12,523 nucleotides of DNA from the NCBI GenBank assembly GCA_023262365.1, contig JALRBF010000173.1, forward strand, positions 1 through 12,523, given 5' to 3'. This document shows positions 6,036-12,523 of this stretch, piece after piece. Both the position numbers and the translations under genes were made by a program. Source of the DNA: Burkholderiaceae bacterium. Its GTDB lineage: Bacteria > Pseudomonadota > Gammaproteobacteria > Burkholderiales > Burkholderiaceae_C. Position 1 is the stretch's first letter. The number at the start of each line of letters is the position of its first letter. The notes under the pieces are model-generated. The model was not told where the DNA came from. It did no database searches and saw only the letters and a list, made by a program, of their open reading frames with translations.

Positions 6036-6881
6036 TTAGTGCACACGGTGTTGCAGGGCTTCCCACACGGGGGTGACCTGACCGGGCAGGGGTGGCATCG
6101 AGCCCAAATCGCAGCGGCTTTCGGTGGGGCTATGAAAGTCGCTGCCGGTGGAGGCGAGCAGGCCAAATTCGGTCGCTAGGTCAGCGTAGCGCGCGGCATC
6201 GGCCCCGGTGTGGGCTGAGGTAACAACCTCAACGGCTTGGCCGCCGTGTTGTTTGAATTCGCTAAACAGCGCGTATTCGGCGCTGGGGCTAAAGGGGTAG
6301 CGCGCCGGGTGGGCCACCACCGCGATGCCGCCGGCTTGCGTGATCCACTGCACCGCGTTGCCCAGCGTGGCCCATTGGTGCGGCACGTAGCCGGGTTTGC
6401 CGGGGGTGAGGTAGCGGCGAAAGACTTCGTTGGTATCTTGGCAATGCCCATTGGCCACCAAGAAGCGGGCAAAGTGGGTGCGAGAGATGAGCGAGGGGTT
6501 GCCCACGTATTGCAGCGCACCTTGGTAGGCGCCGGTAATGCCGACTTGGGCCAAGCCTTGCGCCATGGCTTGGGCGCGGCGCTCGCGGCCGCTGCGGGTA
6601 TGGGCTAGGCCTTGAACCAGGGTGGGGTGCTCGGGGTCGATACCCAAGCCCACGATGTGTACGGTGACGTCGGCAAATGAGACCGAGATTTCAACGCCGC
6701 ACAAAAATGGCAACTGGCACGCGGCGGCGGCTTGCAGGGCTTGGCTTTGGCCGCTGAGGTCGTCGTGGTCGGTAAGGGCCCACAGGCTCACGCCAGCGGC
6801 TTTGGCGCGCGTGGCCAGTTCGGCCGGCGTTAAGGTTCCGTCTGAGGCGGTGCTATGGCAATGTAGGTCAGCGCGTATCAC
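6036..6881 (-). CDS. rnm: PHP-domain 3',5'-nucleoside bisphosphate phosphatase / RNase AM
   Basis: A 281-residue cytoplasmic metalloenzyme of the PHP family. Metal ligands are visible in order: DLHCHS (D5, H7, H9), LTDHDD, GVEIS, RTHFAR, VVAHPARY and the C-terminal GSDFHSP. It matches E. coli YciV/TrpH (Rnm) and Chromobacterium CV1693 throughout, including HIVGLGID and LTPGKPGYVP. Characterised members remove the 3' phosphate from 3',5'-nucleoside bisphosphates such as pAp, and E. coli Rnm trims the 5' ends of rRNAs. The likely start is the GTG at 6881 directly before IRADLHCH, 4 nt after the recJ stop. Upstream in-frame starts as far as 7004 lie wholly within recJ and add residues without family similarity. 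The ribosome site is weak, so expression probably depends on coupling to recJ. yciO follows after 42 bp. Confidence 0.9.
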   Translation of the reverse strand: MIRADLHCHSTASDGTLTPAELATRAKAAGVSLWALTDHDDLSGQSQALQAAAACQLPFLCGVEISVSFADVTVHIVGLGIDPEHPTLVQGLAHTRSGRERRAQAMAQGLAQVGITGAYQGALQYVGNPSLISRTHFARFLVANGHCQDTNEVFRRYLTPGKPGYVPHQWATLGNAVQWITQAGGIAVVAHPARYPFSPSAEYALFSEFKQHGGQAVEVVTSAHTGADAARYADLATEFGLLASTGSDFHSPTESRCDLGSMPPLPGQVTPVWEALQHRVH

Positions 6882-6885
6882 TGCG

Positions 6886-8625
6886 CTATTGTAGGGCGCT
6901 GGCGTGCTCCACACGCAGGCGCAAGCGCTCGTTGCCTTGCCAGGTGTCAAGCTCAAGGCGATAGGCCAGTTGCACGCGAGCGGGTAGGGGGTCGGTGTGA
7001 CCAAACCAAATGGCGTCTAGGCGTTGGTTGTGCAGCGTTACGCTAAGCAGGGTGTGGCCTTGGCCCACGAGTTTTTGGCGTAGCACGGCCACTTCGTTGC
7101 AAAACACCGGCGCGGCAAAGCCTTGGCCCCACACGGCGTCGCGCAGTTGGCGCGCGGTCTCAACGGTGAGCGAGTCGGCCGGCAGCGCGCCGTCGGTAAG
7201 CAAGCTGCGCTCGGCCGGGGTGGGGCCTAGCCATTCGGTGGCGATTTGCTCAAACGCTTGGGCAAAGGCCGGTAGGGCGTGCTCGGGCAGGGTGCAGCCC
7301 GCGGCCATGGCGTGGCCGCCAAAGCGGCTGAGTAGGTTGGGGTGGCGTTTGACCACGGCGTCCAGCGCGTCACGCAGGTGAAAGCCGGGCACCGAGCGGC
7401 CCGAGCCTTTGAGCATGGGCCCGCTGGGGACTTGGTGGTTGCGCGCAAACACAAAGGTGGGGCGGTGCCAGTGGTCTTTGATACGCCCGGCCACAATGCC
7501 CACCACGCCTTCGTGAAAGCTGGGGTCAAAAATGCACAGCGCCGAGGGCAGCGGGTTGGCGCCGGTGGGGTGTTGGTCAATGGCGCGCTGGGCCAGTTCC
7601 ATGGCTTGTTGCCGCATGTCGCCCTCAATGCTGCGGCGTGAGCGGTTAATGGCATCGAGCTCGGCGGCGTGCGCGGCGGCTTGGCTGGCGTCTTGGGTGA
7701 GCAAGCAGGCAATGCCCACGCGCATGTCGGCCAGCCGGCCTGCGGCGTTGATGCGTGGGCCCAGCACAAAGCCCAGGTCTTCGGTGCGTACGTCGCTGGC
7801 GGCTTTGCCGGCGACTTGCAGCAGCGCCAGCATGCCCGGGGGTGCGCCGCCGCGCTGCAAGCGGCGTAGGCCTTGGGCCACCAGACGGCGGTTGTTGCTG
7901 TCCAGCGGCACCACGTCGGCCACGGTACCCAAAGCCACCAGGGGCAGCAGGCTGTCAAGCCGGGGTTGCTCGCCGTTGCCAAAGTGCCCGGCGGCGCGCA
8001 GCGCGGCGCGGGTGGCCAGCAGCACGTAAAACATGACGCCGACCCCGGCCAGCGCTTTGCTGGCAAATCCGCAGTTGGGCTGATTGGGGTTGACGATGGC
8101 GGCGGCCTCGGGCAACTGCACCTGGCCTTGCACCAGGGCGGGCAGGTGGTGGTCGGTAATGACGCACTGCAGCCCCAAGGCGTTGGCGTGCGCCACCCCG
8201 TCGAGGCTGGCGATGCCGTTGTCCACCGTCATCAGGATGTCGGCCCCGGTGTCGGCCACGCGCTGCGCGATGCCGGGGGTAAGCCCGTAGCCGTCTACCA
8301 GCCGGTCGGGCACCAGGTAGTCGGCGCTTAGGCCAAGCAGCTGCAGGCCGCGCACGGCCACGGCGCAGGCGGTGGCGCCGTCGCAGTCGTAGTCGGCCAC
8401 CACGCACACGCGGCGCTGGGTTTGCACGGCGTGGGCCAAGAGCTGGGCGGCCGCCTCCAGGCCAAGCAACGTGTGCGGGGGCAACAGTTGCTCTAGGGCG
8501 TCGTCCATGTCGGCGGGGTTGGTTACGCCACGCGCGGCCCACAACCGTGCCAGCAGCGGCGGCGCGCCGTGCTGCTCAAGCTGCCAGGCGGCGCGCGGCG
8601 GGGCGTCTCGGGTCAGCAGCTTCAT
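6886..8625 (-). CDS. recJ: Single-stranded-DNA-specific 5'-3' exonuclease RecJ
   Basis: A 579-residue protein, close to the 577 residues of E. coli RecJ. The DHH phosphoesterase core shows DYDCDG (78-83), VDNG (133-136), ITDHHLP with DHH at 157-159, and GPRINAAGRL (288-297). The DHHA1 half contains GVVGIVAGRIKD and the RecJ-type run GSGRSVPGFHLRDAL with GGHAMAAG. RecJ degrades single-stranded DNA 5' to 3' in RecF-pathway recombination, base-excision and mismatch repair, using Mn2+ or Mg2+. The ATG at 8625 overlaps the stop of the rpfE-like gene (ATGA), so translation is coupled. A longer in-frame start at 8829 lies inside that gene and adds no RecJ-like sequence. The enzyme looks intact. Confidence 0.96.
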   Translation of the reverse strand: MKLLTRDAPPRAAWQLEQHGAPPLLARLWAARGVTNPADMDDALEQLLPPHTLLGLEAAAQLLAHAVQTQRRVCVVADYDCDGATACAVAVRGLQLLGLSADYLVPDRLVDGYGLTPGIAQRVADTGADILMTVDNGIASLDGVAHANALGLQCVITDHHLPALVQGQVQLPEAAAIVNPNQPNCGFASKALAGVGVMFYVLLATRAALRAAGHFGNGEQPRLDSLLPLVALGTVADVVPLDSNNRRLVAQGLRRLQRGGAPPGMLALLQVAGKAASDVRTEDLGFVLGPRINAAGRLADMRVGIACLLTQDASQAAAHAAELDAINRSRRSIEGDMRQQAMELAQRAIDQHPTGANPLPSALCIFDPSFHEGVVGIVAGRIKDHWHRPTFVFARNHQVPSGPMLKGSGRSVPGFHLRDALDAVVKRHPNLLSRFGGHAMAAGCTLPEHALPAFAQAFEQIATEWLGPTPAERSLLTDGALPADSLTVETARQLRDAVWGQGFAAPVFCNEVAVLRQKLVGQGHTLLSVTLHNQRLDAIWFGHTDPLPARVQLAYRLELDTWQGNERLRLRVEHASALQ

Positions 8626-9566
8626 GCCTGCAACCAGTGCTGGACGGGGTGAGCCGATGGCGTGGGTAACCAGCGCGCGATGCGCTGGCGCCAGCGCGGC
8701 GGCGGCGCCCACTGCCAGCTGTTGGCGTGTTGTGCCCCGCCCACGTGCAGCCAAAGCGGTTGGCCGCTTTGTATGCAGGCTTGCCACCGTGGCCAGTGCT
8801 GGGCCGCGTGCTGCCAGGCTTGGGCCCAATCGTGCGGCTGGCCGCTTAGGGCCGCCCAGGCCATGTCTTGGGCCACCAGCACCTCAACTTGGGGTGCGGC
8901 AATGGGGCCGCCGCTGCCGTGAATCCAAATGGCGTTAACGGGCAGTTTGCCTTGCGCGGTGTGGGCCAAGTTGGCGGGGTGTTCGTAAAACAGCATGGGC
9001 GCTTCGTTCATGAGCCGACGCAGCGCCGCGGCCAACGTGGGTTGGGCGTCGGATTGCGGCATCCAGGGGCGTAGGTCGTCGTGCAGCGCGCGCTCGGGGC
9101 TGATGGTGTGCACGTGCTGCAGCCCATCGGCTTGCAGCAGCCAGTGGTAGGGGTCAAGCCATTGCAGTTGCCAGCCGTCTTGCGCGCACAGCGCGGCCAG
9201 CGCGTGGCACAAGGCACGAGAGGTGGCCTCGCCAAGTTGCGAAGCGGGCAGCGGTGTCATTTGTACGCGGTGCGGATTAACTTGCCAGTGGCATGGGCTG
9301 ACGAGCGCGCACGGGTGTGCGCTTTGGCTGTGCCACGCGGCCCACTGCGGCCACTGCGGGTGCAGGCCGGCAGCGTGGGCGTGGGCCTGCTCGTGCGGCA
9401 GCAGCGGATGCTCGGGCTGCCACCGCCAGCGCTGCACGAGCTTAAACCCGTGGCGCCACGGGGCCCAGGCGCCGGCCTGGGGCGCGGCTTGCCAGTGGGC
9501 GTGGGGCAAAAGGTGGTGCAGGGTTTTCAATTGGGCGTGGACGCTGGGCGGCATGTAAGGTGCCAC
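8622..9566 (-). CDS. RpfE-type (COG4255-like) conserved protein of unknown function
   Basis: A 314-residue protein without visible signal peptide or membrane segment. The pattern DPYHWLLQ (about 135-150), RRLMNEAPMLFYEHPAN (about 185-205) and NAIWIHGSGG, plus its place directly upstream of recJ, fit the family annotated as 'regulatory protein, RpfE type' or, doubtfully, as phosphoglycerate mutase. In Xanthomonas, rpfE is likewise near recJ. The biochemical function is unknown. Composition is extreme: by my count 25 Trp and about 30 His in 314 residues. The frame opens with GTG at 9566, 15 bp from the divergent lolC ATG; the ATG at 9554 (fifth codon) is an alternative, and neither has a ribosome site. 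CATAAT on the minus strand (9584-9579) could be a -10 box, which would make the mRNA nearly leaderless. It is the first gene of the six-gene minus-strand train and shares ATGA with recJ. Confidence 0.72.
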   Translation of the reverse strand: MAPYMPPSVHAQLKTLHHLLPHAHWQAAPQAGAWAPWRHGFKLVQRWRWQPEHPLLPHEQAHAHAAGLHPQWPQWAAWHSQSAHPCALVSPCHWQVNPHRVQMTPLPASQLGEATSRALCHALAALCAQDGWQLQWLDPYHWLLQADGLQHVHTISPERALHDDLRPWMPQSDAQPTLAAALRRLMNEAPMLFYEHPANLAHTAQGKLPVNAIWIHGSGGPIAAPQVEVLVAQDMAWAALSGQPHDWAQAWQHAAQHWPRWQACIQSGQPLWLHVGGAQHANSWQWAPPPRWRQRIARWLPTPSAHPVQHWLQA

Positions 9567-9581
9567 AATGCAGCCTGCATT
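9567..9581. promoter_or_regulatory. Perfect 15-bp palindrome filling the divergent intergenic gap
   Basis: AATGCAG (9567-9573), a central C, and CTGCATT (9575-9581) form a perfect dyad that occupies every base between the GTG of the rpfE-like gene (9566-9564) and the ATG of lolC (9582-9584). Both operons must start transcription around it. It could be an operator, but a 7-bp-arm dyad of this kind is expected about once by chance in a window this long. Confidence 0.35.
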
Positions 9582-10847
9582 ATGAGCGGCTTGACCTTAC
9601 CTTTTGCCTGGCGAATCGGGTGGCGCTACACGCGGGCGCGCCGCGCCGGCCGGCGCAACGGCTTTATTGGTTTTATCTCCAGCGTGTCCATGCTGGGCAT
9701 TTGCCTAGGGGTGGCGGCGCTGATTGTGGTGTTGTCGGTAATGAACGGCTTTCAGCACGAGGTGCGCGACCGCATGCTCTCGGTGCTGCCGCACCTTGAG
9801 GTAGAGCGCTTAGACGGCGCCGCGCTGGCCGACCCGCAGGTCTTGGCCAACCGGTTGCAAGCGTTGCCGCAGGTGGTGGCCGCGGCGCCCTACGTGGCGC
9901 TGCAAGGCTTGCTCTCGCGTGGCGACGTGCTGCGCGGCGTGATGCTGCGCGGCATTGACCCGCTGCGCGAACCGCAGGTTACGGCGCTGGCGCGCGACAT
10001 GGCGCAACAAGTGTTTGCGCAGTTGCAGCCCGGTGCCTTTGGTGTGGTGCTGGGCCAGGTGCTGGCGCAAAATTTGGGGGTTGGGCGTGGCGACAGCCTG
10101 GTGCTGATGCTGCCCAGCATGCAGCCCACGCCGGCGGGGCTGATGCCGCGTCTGCGCACGGTGCGGGTGATGGGGGTGTTTCGTAGCGGGCACTACGAGT
10201 TTGACGCCACCATGGCGTGGATGCACGTGGACGATGCCGCGCGCTTGATGCGCCTGGCCGGCCCCGCGGGGGTGCGGGCGCGGCTGCAAGACCCGTCGCA
10301 AGCGCGCGCCACGGCCCCGGCGGTGCAGGGGTTGCTGGGCGCAGACTACGTGGTGCGAGACTGGACGCAAACCAACCGCACTTGGTTTGCCGCCGTGCAG
10401 GTAGAAAAACGCATGATGGGCATTATTTTGACGCTGATCGTGGCCGTGGCGGCGTTTAATTTGGTCAGCACGCTGGTGATGACCGTGACAGACAAACGCG
10501 GCGACATTGCCATTTTGCGCACGTTGGGCGTGAGCCCGCTGGGCATCATGGCGATTTTTGTGGTGCAAGGCGCCATTGTGGGCGCACTGGGCACGCTGCT
10601 GGGGCTGGGGGTGGGGCTGTTGGTGGCCACCCATGTGGACGTGATTGTGCCGGCGCTTGAGGCGTTGTTTCACACGCAGTTTTTGCCGCAAGACGTGTAC
10701 CTCATTAGCACCATGCCCAGCGACCCGCAGGCCGCTGACATTGTGCCGGTGGTGGTGGTGTCGCTGGTGTTGTCTTGGTTGGCCACGCTGTACCCGGCGT
10801 GGATGGCCAGCCGGGTGCAACCGGCCGAGGCGTTGCGCCATGAATAG
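9582..10847 (+). CDS. lolC: Lipoprotein-releasing ABC transporter permease, LolC/LolE family
   Basis: A 421-residue inner-membrane protein. It has an N-terminal amphipathic start (PFAWRIGWRYTRARR), a first membrane helix (about 28-54, ending VLSVMNGFQHEVR), a large periplasmic domain (about 55-275), and an FtsX-type domain of three helices at about 278-302 (GIILTLIVAVAAFNLVSTLV), 325-352 and 382-402, with the cytoplasmic loop TDKRGDIAILRTLGVSP that contacts the ATPase. It extracts mature lipoproteins and passes them to LolA. The segment PSMQPTPAGLMPR (about 177-190) sits where the LolA-binding Hook lies in LolC. No lolE follows, so the permease may act as a LolF-like homodimer (inference). 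I chose the ATG at 9582; the frame is open back to 9081, but that part is antisense to the rpfE-like gene and unrelated to LolC. No ribosome site precedes it. It overlaps lolD by 8 bp. Confidence 0.94.
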   Translation: MSGLTLPFAWRIGWRYTRARRAGRRNGFIGFISSVSMLGICLGVAALIVVLSVMNGFQHEVRDRMLSVLPHLEVERLDGAALADPQVLANRLQALPQVVAAAPYVALQGLLSRGDVLRGVMLRGIDPLREPQVTALARDMAQQVFAQLQPGAFGVVLGQVLAQNLGVGRGDSLVLMLPSMQPTPAGLMPRLRTVRVMGVFRSGHYEFDATMAWMHVDDAARLMRLAGPAGVRARLQDPSQARATAPAVQGLLGADYVVRDWTQTNRTWFAAVQVEKRMMGIILTLIVAVAAFNLVSTLVMTVTDKRGDIAILRTLGVSPLGIMAIFVVQGAIVGALGTLLGLGVGLLVATHVDVIVPALEALFHTQFLPQDVYLISTMPSDPQAADIVPVVVVSLVLSWLATLYPAWMASRVQPAEALRHE

Positions 10848-11520
10848 CGTGGTACGCGCCCAAGGCCTGCATAAAACCTATGCCGTGGGCAGCGCGCAGG
10901 TGCAGGTGCTGCGTGGGCTAAACATTGACGTGCCCAGCGGGCAAAGCGTGGCGGTGCTGGGTGCCTCGGGCTCGGGCAAAAGCACGCTGCTGCACGTGCT
11001 CGGCGGGCTGGACCAGCCCGACCAAGGGCAGGTGCAGTGGCTGGGGCAGGCGGTGGCGGGCATGTCGCAAACCGCCGTGGGGCAGTGGCGCAACGCCAAC
11101 CTGGGCTTTGTGTACCAGTTTCATCACCTGTTGCCCGAATTTACCGCCCTAGAAAACGTGGCCATGCCGCTTTGGGTTAGGCGGCAAACGCCTGCGCAGG
11201 CCGCACCGGCGGCCGCAGCGGCTTTGCAGGCCGTGGGTTTGGGACATCGGTTGCAGCACCGGCCGGCGCAGTTGTCTGGCGGTGAGCGCCAGCGTGTGGC
11301 GGTGGCGCGTGCTTTGGTAACACAACCGCGCTGCGTGATTGCCGACGAGCCCACTGGCAACTTGGACCGGGGCTTGGCCGCCGAGGTGTTTGACGCGCTG
11401 CTGGCGTTGGTGCGGGCGCAGGGGGCAGCGCTGGTGCTAGCCACGCACGACACCGAACTGGCCGCGCGGTGTGACCAACAGTGGCGCATGGCGCAAGGTT
11501 TGTTGGCACCGTGTGGGTAG
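10840..11520 (+). CDS. lolD: Lipoprotein-releasing system ATP-binding protein LolD
   Basis: A 226-residue ABC ATPase on the cytoplasmic face of the inner membrane that powers lipoprotein release with LolC. All motifs are intact: Walker A GASGSGKST (41-49), the Q-loop region YQFHHLLPEFTALENV (92-107), which is characteristic of LolD, signature LSGGE (145-149), Walker B CVIADE (165-170) followed by PTGNLD, and the switch histidine H203 in LATHD. The ATG at 10840 overlaps the lolC stop by 8 bp and starts MNSVVRAQGLHKTY, which is normal for the family; the frame is open further upstream, but only within lolC. The end overlaps the likely tatD start by 10 bp, so lolC, lolD and tatD are translationally coupled. 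Confidence 0.96.
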   Translation: MNSVVRAQGLHKTYAVGSAQVQVLRGLNIDVPSGQSVAVLGASGSGKSTLLHVLGGLDQPDQGQVQWLGQAVAGMSQTAVGQWRNANLGFVYQFHHLLPEFTALENVAMPLWVRRQTPAQAAPAAAAALQAVGLGHRLQHRPAQLSGGERQRVAVARALVTQPRCVIADEPTGNLDRGLAAEVFDALLALVRAQGAALVLATHDTELAARCDQQWRMAQGLLAPCG

Positions 11521-12347
11521 ACACGCATTGCCATTGGGACGCAGCCGAATACGGTCAAGCCTCGGCCACTTGGCGCGAGCAAGCCGGGCAGGCCGGTGTG
11601 CAGCTATGTGTGGTGCCAGCGGTGGCGCGGTCGAACTGGGCCACGGTGGCGGCCTGGGCCCACGCCCACGGCGACGTTTACGCCTTGGGCATTCATCCGC
11701 TGTGCGCGGCCCAAGCCAGCACCGACGACGTGCTTGCCCTTGAGCAGGCGCTGCGCGCGGCAAGCGGCGACACGCGGCTGGTGGCCGTGGGCGAAATTGG
11801 CCTAGACGCCTGGGAGCCGGCGCAGCAAACACCTCAGGCGCAGGCGCATCAGCAAACGGTGTTTGAGTCTCAGCTTGCACTCGCCCGCGAGCTGGATTTG
11901 CCAGTGATTGTGCACACCCGGCGGGCGGTCGACCGGGTGTTGGCCGCGCTGCGCCGTGTGGGCGTGCGTCGGGGCATCGCCCACGCCTTTAGCGGCAGCG
12001 TACAACAGGCCCGAGGCTTGTGGGCGCAGGGTTTGCATTTGGGGGTAGGCGGTGCGGCCACGTTTGATGGTGCGCACCGGCTGCACCGCGCACTGGCGGC
12101 ACTGCCGCCACAGGCTTGGGTGCTTGAGACCGACGCGCCCGACATTGCCCCGCAGTGGCTTTACGTGCCGCGCGCGCAGCGCGAGGCGGGGGTGGCGCAG
12201 GCCATCAACAGCCCAGCGCAGCTGCCCCGCATTGGCCGCGAAGTGGCCGCACGCCTGGGCATGGCGCCTGCGGCGTGGGCCCGCCTGAGCACCGCCAATG
12301 CCGTGCGTGCCCTGCCGCGCCTGGCGCCCTGGGTGGCGGCAGCGTAA
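11511..12347 (+). CDS. tatD: TatD family metal-dependent deoxyribonuclease
   Basis: A 278-residue TIM-barrel hydrolase of the TatD family (E. coli TatD, YcfH and YjjV), which are metal-dependent DNases acting in the cytoplasm. Metal ligands are visible: H6 and H8 in VDTHCHWD, E95 in VGEIGLD, H135 in VIVHTRRA, H158 in IAHAFSG and D208 in ETDAP. The C-terminal NSPAQLP ... RIGREVA ... STANAVR also fits. I chose the GTG at 11511, because MWVDTHCH matches the usual TatD start (M-hydrophobic-VD-H-H); it overlaps lolD by 10 bp. An earlier in-frame GTG at 11481 lies in lolD and adds ten residues without similarity. Which of the E. coli paralogues it corresponds to cannot be decided here. A SpeE-like gene follows 3 bp after the stop. 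Confidence 0.93.
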   Translation: MWVDTHCHWDAAEYGQASATWREQAGQAGVQLCVVPAVARSNWATVAAWAHAHGDVYALGIHPLCAAQASTDDVLALEQALRAASGDTRLVAVGEIGLDAWEPAQQTPQAQAHQQTVFESQLALARELDLPVIVHTRRAVDRVLAALRRVGVRRGIAHAFSGSVQQARGLWAQGLHLGVGGAATFDGAHRLHRALAALPPQAWVLETDAPDIAPQWLYVPRAQREAGVAQAINSPAQLPRIGREVAARLGMAPAAWARLSTANAVRALPRLAPWVAAA

Positions 12348-12350
12348 GCC

Positions 12351-12523
12351 ATGGGGCACGCGCCCTCCCCACCGGTGCAGGCCGATGTGACGTTAAGTGA
12401 AATGCAAGGCGTGCGCTACTTGCACCTGGGCACGCCCTGGGTGCAGGGGGCCATGCGCATCAACAAGCCGCTGGCCATTGAGCTGGAATACGTGCGCCGC
12501 ATGATGGCGTGGCTGCTGTGGAC
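12351..12523 (+). CDS. Spermidine synthase-like protein, N-terminal part (cut by window end)
   Basis: 57 codons are visible from the ATG at 12351, 3 nt after the tatD stop, running open to the window edge. After a short variable leader (about 16 residues) the sequence reads MQGVRYLHLGTPWVQGAMR followed by ELEYVRRMMAWLLW. This is the N-terminal pattern of the SpeE-like aminopropyltransferase family seen in Burkholderiales. In true spermidine synthases this region precedes the domain that binds decarboxylated S-adenosylmethionine. That domain is outside the window, so polyamine synthesis cannot be confirmed; many such homologues are uncharacterised. The inner ATG at 12402 is an alternative start. 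It is probably the fourth gene of the lolC-lolD-tatD operon. Confidence 0.75.
   Translation, partial: MGHAPSPPVQADVTLSEMQGVRYLHLGTPWVQGAMRINKPLAIELEYVRRMMAWLLW

Noticed and set aside
7227..8066. 279-codon alternative minus-strand frame inside recJ
   Set aside because: It lies wholly within recJ with Trp/Pro/Ala-rich shadow composition; recJ's own frame carries all motifs.
9081..9581. N-terminal extension of lolC by 167 codons
   Set aside because: This stretch is antisense to the rpfE-like gene, and LolC similarity begins at the ATG at 9582.
9810..10841. 343-codon frame antisense to lolC, rich in His, Gln and Arg
   Set aside because: A GC-rich shadow frame with a composition mirroring the lolC codons; lolC itself is intact and clearly coding.

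Overview
The window is GC-rich chromosomal DNA from a betaproteobacterium, most likely order Burkholderiales and close to Comamonadaceae. This is inferred from protein sequence character and gene order: an RpfE-type protein next to recJ, then rnm-yciO-site-2 protease-trpS, and lolC-lolD-tatD followed by a SpeE-like gene. It reads as core housekeeping sequence. I see no transposase, integrase, CRISPR array, prophage gene or defence cassette.

Layout. Positions 1-335 (+) hold the C-terminal half of a TMEM165/GDT1-type Mn/Ca transporter cut by the window edge. It converges on a minus-strand FAD oxidoreductase of the fumarate reductase/3-ketosteroid dehydrogenase group (395-2104). A gap of about 460 bp follows with no convincing protein gene; it ends in an intrinsic terminator (2493-2518, minus). 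Next come tRNA-Ser(CGA) (2563-2653, minus) with its own extended -10 promoter candidate, and an orphan NarL/FixJ response regulator (2685-3284, minus). The regulator has a well-formed sigma70 promoter that contains a dyad (3349-3377).

Positions 3401-9566 form one tightly packed minus-strand gene train. In transcription order it runs rpfE-like, recJ, rnm-type PHP phosphatase, yciO, M50 site-2 protease, trpS, with junctions from a 4-bp overlap to a 42-bp gap. Its TrpRS carries a cysteine pattern very close to the [4Fe-4S] motif known from Thermotoga TrpRS. Diverging from the train only 15 bp from the rpfE-like start, a plus-strand operon runs lolC, lolD, tatD and the first 57 codons of a spermidine synthase-like gene, cut at 12523. 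LolC and LolD together form an inner-membrane machine that releases lipoproteins to LolA.

Points worth checking are the Fe-S TrpRS; the dyad inside the response-regulator promoter; the perfect 15-bp palindrome that fills the space between the two divergent start codons; the extreme Trp/His content of the RpfE-like protein; the lone LolC-type permease without LolE; and the unexplained, AT-richer patch near 2340-2430. I found no clear evidence for a wholly new multi-gene system.
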